DNA of 9,991 nt. Origin: Microcaldota archaeon (GTDB lineage: Archaea > Micrarchaeota > Micrarchaeia > Burarchaeales > Burarchaeaceae). Shown in pieces: positions 1 through 7,182 of this stretch. The position numbers and the translations under genes were made by a program. The first letter of the stretch is position 1, and the number at the start of each line of letters is the position of its first letter. The stretch lies in the NCBI GenBank assembly GCA_003660965.1, contig QMVF01000018.1, forward strand, positions 1 to 9,991, read 5' to 3'. The notes below the pieces were generated by a model that saw only the letters and a list, made by a program, of their open reading frames with translations, did no database searches and was not told where the DNA came from.

Positions 1-79
1 AAGTGCGTTTGCCGATTCCAAACACTTGCTTTTCCAGCGGGCCTATTTCCTCAACATGCAGAAGCCTTGCTCTCATCAT
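1..79 (-). CDS. Partial unidentified protein, N-terminal start only
   Basis: A minus-strand reading frame starts at ATG ATG (79-74) and stays open to the left edge, giving 26 complete codons that begin MMRARLLHVEEIGPLEKQVF. I do not recognise the family. The frame is also open upstream to a TAA at 113-115, so an in-frame TTG at 97-95 is an alternative start. A GGGTGA stretch lies at 99-104, about 19 bases before the ATG and too close to the TTG, so no start has a well-placed SD. A TATA-like element at 128-135 would put transcription start near 106. The gene lies 75 bases downstream of the enolase stop on the same strand, so it could also be read through from enolase. The call rests on an open frame, position and a plausible promoter only. 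Confidence 0.4.
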   Translation of the reverse strand, partial: MMRARLLHVEEIGPLEKQVFGIGKRT

Positions 80-127
80 GGCTTGCGCATCAATCAATTC
101 ACCCGCACGAAATTATGACTTTGAAAA

Positions 128-135
128 CTTTTAAA
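128..135 (-). promoter_or_regulatory. Possible TATA box for the partial left-edge gene
   Basis: On the minus strand the bases read TTTAAAAG, inside the gap between the enolase stop and the left-edge gene. An archaeal TATA box here would place initiation roughly 26 bases downstream, near position 106, giving a short leader before ATG at 79. The match is short and AT-rich, so chance is a real alternative. Confidence 0.3.
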
Positions 136-154
136 CGAACGCTTAAGCAGAAAA

Positions 155-1414
155 TCAGACCGCATTCCTTCCCATATACGCCGCTCTTCTTCCCAGCTGC
201 TCCTCAATTCTCAAAAGCCGGTTGTACTTCGCAACCCGCTCACCGCGCGCGGGCGCGCCTGCTTTTATGAATTCCGCACCAATTCCAACTGCTATGTCTG
301 CTATCGAATCATCGCAGGTTTCACCAGAGCGATGGCTTACTACAGTCTTCATTCCATTCCCGCGCGCAAACGCAGCAGCATCAAGCGCTTCAGTAAGCGT
401 GCCCACTTGGTTTACTTTCAGAATAAGTGCGGAAACCGAGTCCAGAGCCTCGGCACGCTGCAGCCTTTCCAAATTAGTCGTAAGCAAATCATCCCCGACT
501 ATCAAAACTCCTTTCAGCTTCTTCTTGGCATATGCAAACCCTCCAAAATCCTGCTCGTAAAGCGGGTCCTCAATGCTCACTATAGGATATTCGCGGCACA
601 GGGTGCGGTAGTAGTCTATGACTGCGTCGCGGCTCATGCATTTCCCGTCCACATGATAGTCTTTCTTAGTTTTCCTGTAGAAGCTGCTTGCAGCGGCATC
701 CAATGCCATCACCACCTGCTTCCCATAGCCGCATCTCTTAATTGCCTTCTCAATCGCATTCAGAGCCTCCCTGCTCTTCTTCATCTTCGGAGCATAGCCT
801 CCTTCATCCCCAATTCCGCGCGCGCTCGCACCATACTTCTTCATAAGTATTTTGCCAAGCTCCTCGTAAATTTCAGCCCCCATGCGCAGCGCTTCCGAGA
901 ACTTGGAGGCGCCCACAGGCACAATCATGAACTCCTGAATTGCAAGCCCGCTTCCCGCATGCATCCCACCATTGATTACGTTGAACATAGGGACTGGCAG
1001 GGTGCGCGCCTCTGGATCTAGGAACTGGTATAGCTGCATGTGCATTGCATGAGAAGCGCACCGTGCGCAGGCAAGCGAGGTTGCAGTAATTGCATTGCCG
1101 CCCATCGCGTGCTTATCAGAAGTCGGATCTAGTTTCACGAGTGCGCGATCCACCCTTCTCATCTTCCGTACGTCAAGCCCGCGCAGTGCGTTGTGTATGT
1201 AATTGTTAACATTTCTTACTGCCTTCTTCACTCCCCTCTTGTTGTACCTATCATCCTTGTCCCGCACCTCATGGGCTTCAGTTGCCCCGGTGCTCGCACC
1301 GCTCGGGGCCGCAGCCCGTCCAAAAGCGTGCTTGGTATAGACTTCAACCTCCACAGTAGGCCTTCCACGCGAGTCCAATATCTCACGAGCGTGCACGCGT
1401 CTTATGGGAAACAC
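155..1414 (-). CDS. eno: Enolase (2-phosphoglycerate dehydratase)
   Basis: Interconverts 2-phosphoglycerate and phosphoenolpyruvate in cytoplasmic glycolysis/gluconeogenesis. The 419-residue product has the usual length for archaea. Visible family features in order: N-terminal REILDSRGRPTVEVEV; the mobile loop SGASTG (38-43); H152; QEFM with E161; GDEGG with E204, the proton-relay acid; metal ligands D239 (ALDAA), E282 (SIEDP) and D308 (GDDL); the catalytic base K333 in LKVNQVGT; SHRSGE with H361; and K384 before GAPARGER. All expected catalytic residues are therefore present. SHRSGET is followed by Cys-Asp rather than the more usual Glu-Asp. The start is GTG at 1414. No good SD precedes it, but an AT-rich TATA-like element is centred about 26 bases upstream, which suggests a leaderless transcript. 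It is divergent from valS. Confidence 0.97.
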   Translation of the reverse strand: MFPIRRVHAREILDSRGRPTVEVEVYTKHAFGRAAAPSGASTGATEAHEVRDKDDRYNKRGVKKAVRNVNNYIHNALRGLDVRKMRRVDRALVKLDPTSDKHAMGGNAITATSLACARCASHAMHMQLYQFLDPEARTLPVPMFNVINGGMHAGSGLAIQEFMIVPVGASKFSEALRMGAEIYEELGKILMKKYGASARGIGDEGGYAPKMKKSREALNAIEKAIKRCGYGKQVVMALDAAASSFYRKTKKDYHVDGKCMSRDAVIDYYRTLCREYPIVSIEDPLYEQDFGGFAYAKKKLKGVLIVGDDLLTTNLERLQRAEALDSVSALILKVNQVGTLTEALDAAAFARGNGMKTVVSHRSGETCDDSIADIAVGIGAEFIKAGAPARGERVAKYNRLLRIEEQLGRRAAYMGRNAV

Positions 1415-1435
1415 GCTAATAGCTCTCGGCTCTTC

Positions 1436-1449
1436 TTTTTAAAATTTTT
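1436..1449. promoter_or_regulatory. Symmetric AT-rich element, probable divergent promoter for eno and valS
   Basis: The run TTTTTAAAATTTTT is nearly self-complementary and is the only TATA-like sequence in the 67-base gap between the two divergent genes. Read on the minus strand, its centre is about 26 bases before the enolase GTG, the usual TATA-to-start spacing for a leaderless archaeal transcript. Read on the plus strand, initiation would fall near 1469, leaving a leader of about 13 bases that contains the GAGG at 1471-1474. Archaeal TATA boxes need a neighbouring BRE (TFB recognition element) for direction, and I cannot tell whether one or two TBP sites exist here. Confidence 0.55.
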
Positions 1450-1470
1450 CAATCATAGTTCAACAACTGC

Positions 1471-1474
1471 GAGG
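1471..1474 (+). promoter_or_regulatory. Shine-Dalgarno site of valS
   Basis: GAGG ends seven bases before the ATG at 1482, a normal SD spacing. It supports this start and indicates that valS, unlike enolase across the gap, is translated from a short leader. Confidence 0.6.
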
Positions 1475-1481
1475 AATTAAG

Positions 1482-3863
1482 ATGCTAGGTAAATACTCAA
1501 AGGAAATCGAGCCCAAGTGGCAGGCCCGTTGGGAGGAGTTGGGCTTGCACAAGTTCAACCCAGATGCAAAGGGTGAGATTTACTCCATAGACTCCCCGCC
1601 TCCGTTTACTTCGGGCGACCTGCACATGGGCCACGTGCTCTCATACGCCTACTTCGATTTCCTGGCGCGCTACAAGCGCATGAAGGGCTTCAAGGTATAC
1701 TACCCGCAGGGCTGGGACTGCCAGGGCTTTCCCACCGAAGTGAGAGTTGAGAAGAAGTTCGGCAGAGGCCTTAAGCCTGAGGAGTTCAGGCAGAAGTGTA
1801 TCGAATGGACCGGCAAGTACATCGAGCGAATGCGCAGGCAGATGACCCAGATGGGCTTTTCGCCTGATTGGAATTACGAGTACCGAACCATGGATAAAGG
1901 GTACTGGAAGAAGGTTCAACTTTCTCTTCTCATGATGCACGAGCGAGGCCTGGTTTACAGAGCAGAGCACCCAGTTTACTGGTGCACAAACTGCGTGAGC
2001 GCAATTGCGAAAGCTGAAATTGATGAGCTGGAGCGCGAAACTACGCTCAACTACATAAAGTTCAAGCTTGCAGATGGAAAGCAGCTGCCTATTGCAACCA
2101 CCAGGCCCGAATTTTTGCACGCCTGCGTTGCCGTATTCGTTCACCCCGAGGATGAAAGATACGCGGGTTTGGTTGGTAGTGAAGTCGAGGTGCCGATTTT
2201 CAGGCAGAAGGTCAAGCTGATGCCTGACAAGGATGTTGACAAGGAGTTCGGCACAGGGGTTGTGATGGTCTGCACATTTGGAGACAAGACTGACGCAGTC
2301 TGGGCCTACAGGCATAAGCTCAAAATAGTGCGGGCAATGGATGAGCGCGGGAGGATGACCAATTGTGGTGAGTATGACGGGCTGAAAGCTGAGGAGGCGA
2401 GAAAGGCGATAGTTGAGAAGCTCGAGCAGGAGGGCCTGATTGAGAAAAAGGAGAGGCTGCAGCAAAGGGTGAAGGTTCATGATAGGTGCCGCAAGCCAGT
2501 AGAGCTCCTGCTTTCCCACCAGTGGTTTGCAAAGCTAAAGGGCTGGGAGGATAAAATAAAGGAGGCAGCCAAATCGATGCGCTGGGTGCCTGAGTTCACA
2601 ATTCAATATCTGCTCGATTGGGCCAATTTCATAGAGTGGGACTGGGTTATTTCAAGGCAGAGGCTTTTCGGCACCCCGCTTCCCTTCTGGAACTGCACGA
2701 AATGCGGGGGGGCGTTTGCAGCCAAGAAGGAGGAGTTGCCGGTAATTCCTGCTGAATTGGGAGAGCGAAAATGCCCGAAGTGCGGGGAAATGGCACAACC
2801 AGAGCGCTCAGTGTGCGACTGCTGGGTTGACAGCTCGATAACCCCGCTTGTAGTTGCGGGCTGGCCAGATGGCAAGAACTTCAAAAAGCTCTTCCCCTCC
2901 TCGCTGAGGCCGCAGGGGACTGAAATCATAAGAACCTGGGCATTCTATACAATCTACAGATCACTGGTGCTCACAGGCAAGCCTCCCTTCAAGGAGCTGC
3001 TTTTGCACGGCAATGTGCTCGCTCCTGATAGAAAAAAGATGAGCAAATCATTGGGAAACATAATTGCACCTGATGAGCTTCTCAACAAATATTCAGCAGA
3101 TGCGGTGCGACAGTGGGCTGCACTCTCCGGAGCGCTTGCAAGGGACAGGCCCTTCAGCTATAAGGACATTCAGCATGCACAGCTATTCATAACCAAGCTC
3201 TGGAATGCTTCGCGCTTTGTTGAAAAGGCGCTTGAGAATTATGAAGGGAAGAAGGGGGAGGCGCGCGCATCTGATAAATGGATTTTGAGCAGGCTGAACC
3301 GGGTGGTCAAGAAGTGCGAGGAGGGCTATGAAAACTTCGACTTCCATGACGTTATAAATTCAATCCACGATTTCACGTGGCACGAGTTCTGCGACTATTA
3401 TCTGGAGCACGTAAAGCACAGGCTCTACAACCCAGAAGTTTACGGGGAGGAGAGCAAGCAGGCTGCCCAGCATACGCTCTATACAGTGTTGAATTCAATA
3501 CTGCGCCTACTTGCACCAATTGCACCCCACGCAAGCGAAGAGCTGTATCAGGCGCTTTTTGCAAAACGAGAGAAGGAGGCAAGCATAGTAAAAGCACCAT
3601 TTCCGCATGCGGATGAAAAACTGATTGATGAAGGAGCTGAAAAGAGGGGCGAGCTTTTGAACAGAATAACTGCGGAAGTTAGGAAGTGGAAGCGGGAGAA
3701 CAAGCTTCCTCTGAATACCGTGCTTTCAAAAATAATTTTGAGCCTTTCAGCTGAAGAAGCGAAATTGATGAAGGGCATGGAAGGGGATTTGAAGGGAATA
3801 GCTCGCGCCAAGGAATTGGAAATTAAGAAGGGAGAATTCGGGGTAGATTGCAAATGCGACTAA
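1482..3863 (+). CDS. valS: Valyl-tRNA synthetase, archaeal type
   Basis: Class I aminoacyl-tRNA synthetase that charges tRNA-Val and edits misactivated threonine. The 793-residue product shows the HIGH-type motif HMGH (48-51) followed by QGWDCQGFPTE (76-86), a Cys pair WCTNC (168/171), the CP1 editing domain with TTRPE (206-210) and GTGVVMVC (257-264), and DWVISRQRLFG (387-397). A four-Cys zinc knuckle follows (C405, C408, C431, C434), then DCWVDSS (446-452), the KMSKS loop (519-523) and an anticodon-binding helical domain from about 595. The GWDCQGFPTE and DWVISRQR stretches favour Val over Ile or Leu synthetases. The protein is on the short side for ValRS and has no obvious long C-terminal coiled coil. 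It heads the plus-strand operon, and its end overlaps the next gene by 10 bases. Confidence 0.93.
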   Translation: MLGKYSKEIEPKWQARWEELGLHKFNPDAKGEIYSIDSPPPFTSGDLHMGHVLSYAYFDFLARYKRMKGFKVYYPQGWDCQGFPTEVRVEKKFGRGLKPEEFRQKCIEWTGKYIERMRRQMTQMGFSPDWNYEYRTMDKGYWKKVQLSLLMMHERGLVYRAEHPVYWCTNCVSAIAKAEIDELERETTLNYIKFKLADGKQLPIATTRPEFLHACVAVFVHPEDERYAGLVGSEVEVPIFRQKVKLMPDKDVDKEFGTGVVMVCTFGDKTDAVWAYRHKLKIVRAMDERGRMTNCGEYDGLKAEEARKAIVEKLEQEGLIEKKERLQQRVKVHDRCRKPVELLLSHQWFAKLKGWEDKIKEAAKSMRWVPEFTIQYLLDWANFIEWDWVISRQRLFGTPLPFWNCTKCGGAFAAKKEELPVIPAELGERKCPKCGEMAQPERSVCDCWVDSSITPLVVAGWPDGKNFKKLFPSSLRPQGTEIIRTWAFYTIYRSLVLTGKPPFKELLLHGNVLAPDRKKMSKSLGNIIAPDELLNKYSADAVRQWAALSGALARDRPFSYKDIQHAQLFITKLWNASRFVEKALENYEGKKGEARASDKWILSRLNRVVKKCEEGYENFDFHDVINSIHDFTWHEFCDYYLEHVKHRLYNPEVYGEESKQAAQHTLYTVLNSILRLLAPIAPHASEELYQALFAKREKEASIVKAPFPHADEKLIDEGAEKRGELLNRITAEVRKWKRENKLPLNTVLSKIILSLSAEEAKLMKGMEGDLKGIARAKELEIKKGEFGVDCKCD

Positions 3864-5569
3864 TTCCTGCACTTCTCCTCCTACATCTTATGCTTTCACT
3901 CTCCTGCGCAGATATTGCAGTTACCAAAACAACCGCCCATTACAACATCCTGATTGAGGATGAGGACGCAGAAATTACTTGGCTTCTCAATTACAGCACC
4001 GCGATTCAGAATTTGAAGCTTACCCTTACCTTCACCCTACCTGAAAATGCAACCATAATTTCAATAAGCGATTTGCACGGCCCAATTCTAAATTATGATG
4101 TGGTTCAGCTTCCTTCCGGCGATGAAATAACGCTCCAAACGCGCAATGATGGGCAGGGAGGGCCGCTTTCGCTTACCATAAAATACTCACTCAAAAACAT
4201 CGCCCCTCAGAAATACGGAAGGCTTAGAATCTCCTACCCCCTCTGCCTTTCAATAACAGATGAATCAAGCGCCGATCTCACCCTGCCTCCTGATGCAGTG
4301 CTGATTTCCTCAAGCCCTGCCTCCAAACAGGGCTCAAGAACCGCGCATTTCAATTACCTAGGCCAATGCCTTATTTTCGTTTACAAGCGCGGAACTGAAT
4401 TCGAAGACCAGGGCGGGTATGACTCGTACTCAACAACTCATTACGAAGTCTTCTCCCGCGAGCTCAGCCAGGATGTTAAGAAAGCTGCCCTTGACGTTGA
4501 GGACTACTACTGGCTTCATGAAAACATAACCGGAATTCAGCCCCCCTATGAAAAATGGACCATCATCTTCACTCCGCACGGGCAGGATATAAAGGGAGAG
4601 GCGGGCGTTTATGTAGGCAGCGGCCTGATTTTCATAAGAGAGGATGCGCTTGATGGTGAGCTTGCACCTCTAATAGTTCACGAAACCATACACGGCTTCA
4701 ACAGCAAGCCGCTTCACTGGGATGTGGTGCCAGGAAGCTTCTGGTTCGAGGAAGGAACTGCAACCTATGGTGCGCACCTTTACTCATTGGAAAAGGGTAT
4801 CGAGGAGCCTGATTTCTTCGTCAAGAACAGCGATTATTACACTTCAACTTATGAAGAGCTTGCAAATTACTATGAACGGGACAGCTCTTATATGGAAGTT
4901 TGGGACTTTGAACTTCTGGACCAGTTCAGCTATGACTATTCACAATTCATAATACGCTCTTACATAGACTCTTACGGAACCAAGGCTCTAAGGCAGACCT
5001 ATGCCTGCCTTTCAAGAGTGCCTGAAGACACAGCCGACCCCCTGCTAAGGAATGAGAACATATTGGACTGCATGGTCCTTGCAGCGGCCAATGGTACTCG
5101 TGAGAGCATTCTCTACCCGTATAAGGAGCTTTACCAAAGCGATGAGCACACCTTTGAGCGCCTGGTTGCAAGAATCGGTTCAGGTGATTGGAGGGGCGAG
5201 GAAAAGCCGCTTTCCAGCTCTGCCTACGATCTTCCTCCCCTTCCCTATGAGCTCGAGGCCGCTGACGAGCTGGCAATTGTTGAAGCAGACCTTCAGGCCG
5301 CACCTGCCTTCACCTCTTCCAATGCCCAGTCCCTCCTAGCACAGGCAACCTCTGAATACGAGCTCGCACGCTCCTTATTCGAGCAGGAGCGCTACAAGGA
5401 GTCTCTGGCAGCTTCAAAAAGGGCAAGCGAGATTCTTCAGCTCGCCTATCAGGCAGAAGAGGAGGCTATGGGCCAACCATTCTTTGAAGACGCCACCATG
5501 TCCGCCTGCGCTCCCGCATTCCCCTTATTCACTCTCTTTGCATTCACCTGTTTGAGGCGTGGTCCATGA
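3854..5569 (+). CDS. Secreted M1-like (peptidase MA clan) zinc metallopeptidase with TPR-like C-terminal helices
   Basis: From ATG 3854 the product is 571 residues. A basic/hydrophobic N-terminus (about 1-18, MRLIPALLLLHLMLSLSC) looks like a signal peptide, probably cut after SCA. Residues 20-180 are beta-rich and unidentified. The catalytic region has HETIH (276-280) and, after exactly 18 residues, E299 in FWFEEGTATY. This HExxH-x18-E pattern is the gluzincin zinc site of family M1. No GAMEN exopeptidase motif precedes it, so aminopeptidase activity is not implied. The segment YSQFIIRSYIDSYG (about 363-376) matches the helix after the active site in peptidase-MA proteins. A helical hairpin at about 487-537 resembles a TPR unit. 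The protein ends in a Cys-containing hydrophobic stretch followed by RRGP. The ATG is preferred to TTG at 3848. The start overlaps valS by 10 bases and the stop overlaps rdgB by 4. The substrate is unknown. Confidence 0.8.
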   Translation: MRLIPALLLLHLMLSLSCADIAVTKTTAHYNILIEDEDAEITWLLNYSTAIQNLKLTLTFTLPENATIISISDLHGPILNYDVVQLPSGDEITLQTRNDGQGGPLSLTIKYSLKNIAPQKYGRLRISYPLCLSITDESSADLTLPPDAVLISSSPASKQGSRTAHFNYLGQCLIFVYKRGTEFEDQGGYDSYSTTHYEVFSRELSQDVKKAALDVEDYYWLHENITGIQPPYEKWTIIFTPHGQDIKGEAGVYVGSGLIFIREDALDGELAPLIVHETIHGFNSKPLHWDVVPGSFWFEEGTATYGAHLYSLEKGIEEPDFFVKNSDYYTSTYEELANYYERDSSYMEVWDFELLDQFSYDYSQFIIRSYIDSYGTKALRQTYACLSRVPEDTADPLLRNENILDCMVLAAANGTRESILYPYKELYQSDEHTFERLVARIGSGDWRGEEKPLSSSAYDLPPLPYELEAADELAIVEADLQAAPAFTSSNAQSLLAQATSEYELARSLFEQERYKESLAASKRASEILQLAYQAEEEAMGQPFFEDATMSACAPAFPLFTLFAFTCLRRGP

Positions 5570-6126
5570 ACCTGCTTTTCCTTACAGGCAACCAGCATAA
5601 GTTCGCGGAGGCCAAAAGCATTTTAAAAGCTTATGACGTAAAGATTAGCCCTCTCAATTTGAATATTGAGGAGATCAGAAGCGAGAGCTGCGCGCGCGTC
5701 GCAGAGGCATCCGCTCAAAGTGCGTATGAAAGGGCTCGTAAGCCCCTGTTCCTCGAAGACGCTGGCCTGTTTGTAAAAGCACTAAACGGCTTTCCAGGCA
5801 CATACTCCTCGTGGGCTTTCAGCAGGCTTGGCAATAAGGGCTTGCTCAGGCTTATGCGCGGGGTTGAAAACAGGAGCGCGAAATTTGTGAGCGCAATTGC
5901 CTATGTAGATTCAAAGGGCGTGCGCACCTTTACAGGAGCATGCGAAGGCGAGATTGCACTAAGCGCTCGTGGAAAGAAGGGGTTCGGCTACGATCCTCTT
6001 TTCATTCCAAAAGGCTCTCGAAAAACTTTTGCGCAGGATGCGGAGCTGAAGAAGCAGCTTTCGCACAGGCGCAAGGCTCTTGAAAAATTCGCCCATTGGT
6101 ATTCGTTGAAAATGAAAAAAGGTTGA
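5566..6126 (+). CDS. rdgB: XTP/dITP diphosphatase (HAM1/RdgB family)
   Basis: Hydrolyses non-canonical purine nucleoside triphosphates (XTP, ITP, dITP) to monophosphate and pyrophosphate, keeping hypoxanthine and xanthine out of RNA and DNA. The 186-residue product has the family length. Visible motifs: FLTGNQHK (5-12) with the TGNxxK nucleotide-binding signature; E36 in IEEI; LEDAGL (63-68) with the catalytic Asp D65; FPGTYSSW (76-83); GKKGFGYDPLF (136-146), the base-recognition loop; and LSHRRKAL (165-172). The start ATG overlaps the previous stop as ATGA, and GAGG (5554-5557) precedes it by eight bases. A HAM1-family gene just upstream of rps15 is a recurrent archaeal arrangement, which supports both calls. 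Confidence 0.93.
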   Translation: MNLLFLTGNQHKFAEAKSILKAYDVKISPLNLNIEEIRSESCARVAEASAQSAYERARKPLFLEDAGLFVKALNGFPGTYSSWAFSRLGNKGLLRLMRGVENRSAKFVSAIAYVDSKGVRTFTGACEGEIALSARGKKGFGYDPLFIPKGSRKTFAQDAELKKQLSHRRKALEKFAHWYSLKMKKG

Positions 6127-6130
6127 TGAA

Positions 6131-6586
6131 TTGGCAAAACTGCATTCGAAGAAAAAGGGAAAGAGCGGCTCCCGCAGGCCAGTATCCCGAGCCGCACCTA
6201 GCTGGACCGAATTTTCCTCAAGCGATGTGGAGGGGCTGGTTCTAAAGATGGCTAAAGAGGGAATGAGCAAGGCTATGATTGGCCAAACCCTGAGGGATAC
6301 TTATGGCGTGCCAAGCGTATTCAACATCACTGGAAAAACCATTACTCAGATAATGAAAGAGGCAAAGGTTAACCCGGAATTTCCGGAGGATTTGATGAAC
6401 CTTATAAGAAGGGCAATCAGAATGAGAACCCACTTGAAGAGAAACAGGCGGGACACCCACAATTACTCAAAGCTTGGCCACGTGGAATCAAAAATCAGAA
6501 GGCTCGTACTATACTACAGAAAGAAGGGAGAGATACCCAAGGACTGGGCATATGATCCAGACAAGGCAGCCCTTATGGTTAAGTAG
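6131..6586 (+). CDS. rps15: 30S ribosomal protein S15 (archaeal uS15)
   Basis: Small-subunit protein binding 16S rRNA. The 151 residues match the archaeal/eukaryotic long form, which carries an N-terminal extension before the bacterial-like core. The N-terminus MAKLHSKKKGKSGSRRP is the typical archaeal signature. It is followed by the region GMSKAMIGQTLRDTYGVPSV (44-63) and the core helices with LIRRAIRMRTHLKRNRRD (87-104) and SKIRRLVLYYRKKGEIP (120-136). The start is TTG at 6131, fixed by the conserved N-terminus. The ATG at 6126 is in another frame that gives no S15 sequence. The gap after rdgB is four bases, and an AGGTTGATG stretch overlapping the rdgB stop can act as SD. Confidence 0.96.
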   Translation: MAKLHSKKKGKSGSRRPVSRAAPSWTEFSSSDVEGLVLKMAKEGMSKAMIGQTLRDTYGVPSVFNITGKTITQIMKEAKVNPEFPEDLMNLIRRAIRMRTHLKRNRRDTHNYSKLGHVESKIRRLVLYYRKKGEIPKDWAYDPDKAALMVK

Positions 6587-6594
6587 GTGCTTGA

Positions 6595-7173
6595 ATGGCA
6601 AAAGTGAAAGCAGTTGATCGCTGGAAATCAAAGCAATGGTATGCAGTAAATGCTCCCGAAATGTTCGAGGGCAAGAAGATTGCAGATGTGGTTGCAGCAG
6701 AGGACAAGCTGCTTATGAACAGAATAGTACGGGTGAGCCTTGCAGATATGACCGGGGACATGAGCCAGGCATACACCCTTCTTGATTTCAGAATAACTGA
6801 TGTAAAGGGAAAGACTGCATATACGAATTTCATAGGCCACGAGCTTTCCCGAAGCTATCTTAGAACACTTGTGAGGCGCAGGCGCAACGTGATAAATGAA
6901 GTGGTTGATGTTTCAACCAAAGATCAAAGGCAAATCCGCCTCAAGGCCTCAATATTCACAGGCACCAAGCTCAGCACGCCCACCCGCACCTTGCTGAGAA
7001 ACAGGGTGAGGGAAGAGGCTTCCAAGCTTGCAGCCGAGAGCAGGTATGCACAGCTCGTGCAGGAGCTCATCTTTGGCAAATTCGCCTCAAGGCTTTACAA
7101 CAGAATTAACAAACTGGCTCCTGTAAGGCGCGTTGAAATCAGGAAGAGCGAGCTTAAGGAAAGCTTTGCCTAG
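6595..7173 (+). CDS. rps3ae: 30S ribosomal protein S1e (S3Ae family, eS1)
   Basis: Small-subunit protein found only in archaea and eukaryotes. The 192-residue product begins with the family signature RWKSKQWYAVNAPEMFEGKK (9-28), has GDMSQAYTLLDFRITDVKGK (54-73) and TAYTNFIGHELSRSYLRTLV (74-93), then RRRRNVINEVVDV and a basic C-terminal region ending in VRRVEIRKSELKESFA. An AGGTG (6585-6589) overlapping the S15 stop lies five bases before the ATG, which supports the start. It follows S15 after eight bases. In many archaea a RecJ-like nuclease and/or the KEOPS subunit Pcc1 lies between these two genes; both are absent here. Confidence 0.96.
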   Translation: MAKVKAVDRWKSKQWYAVNAPEMFEGKKIADVVAAEDKLLMNRIVRVSLADMTGDMSQAYTLLDFRITDVKGKTAYTNFIGHELSRSYLRTLVRRRRNVINEVVDVSTKDQRQIRLKASIFTGTKLSTPTRTLLRNRVREEASKLAAESRYAQLVQELIFGKFASRLYNRINKLAPVRRVEIRKSELKESFA

Positions 7174-7182
7174 GGTGGTTTG

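Noticed and set aside
141..148. GCTTAAGC palindrome downstream of enolase as a terminator
   Set aside because: The arms are only four bases with no loop and no following T-run on the minus strand, so it cannot be supported as a terminator.
242..259. Dense CG alternation (CGCGCGCGGGCGCGCC) as a regulatory or structural site
   Set aside because: It encodes the conserved GAPARGERVA stretch of enolase, so codon choice for Ala and Arg explains it.
332..1021. A 229-codon plus-strand open frame opposite enolase
   Set aside because: Enolase on the other strand has every catalytic motif; this translation is low-complexity and resembles nothing known.
1641..2519. A 292-codon minus-strand open frame opposite valS
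   Set aside because: It lies entirely inside the well-supported valS gene, its translation shows no recognisable domain, and such long antisense frames are common opposite GC-rich coding sequence.
3848..3853. TTG at 3848 as the start of the secreted peptidase
   Set aside because: ATG at 3854 is two codons later, gives a standard signal peptide beginning MRL, and is better spaced from the GGGG at 3840-3843.
1482..3863. Isoleucyl- or leucyl-tRNA synthetase as the identity of the class I synthetase
   Set aside because: The GWDCQGFPTE and DWVISRQR-FG-P-P-W-C stretches and the zinc knuckle fit archaeal ValRS better, and the protein is shorter than typical IleRS or LeuRS.
6126..6131. ATG at 6126 as the start of S15
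   Set aside because: It is in a different frame (reading MNWQNCIRRK) and does not give the conserved archaeal S15 N-terminus, whereas TTG at 6131 does.
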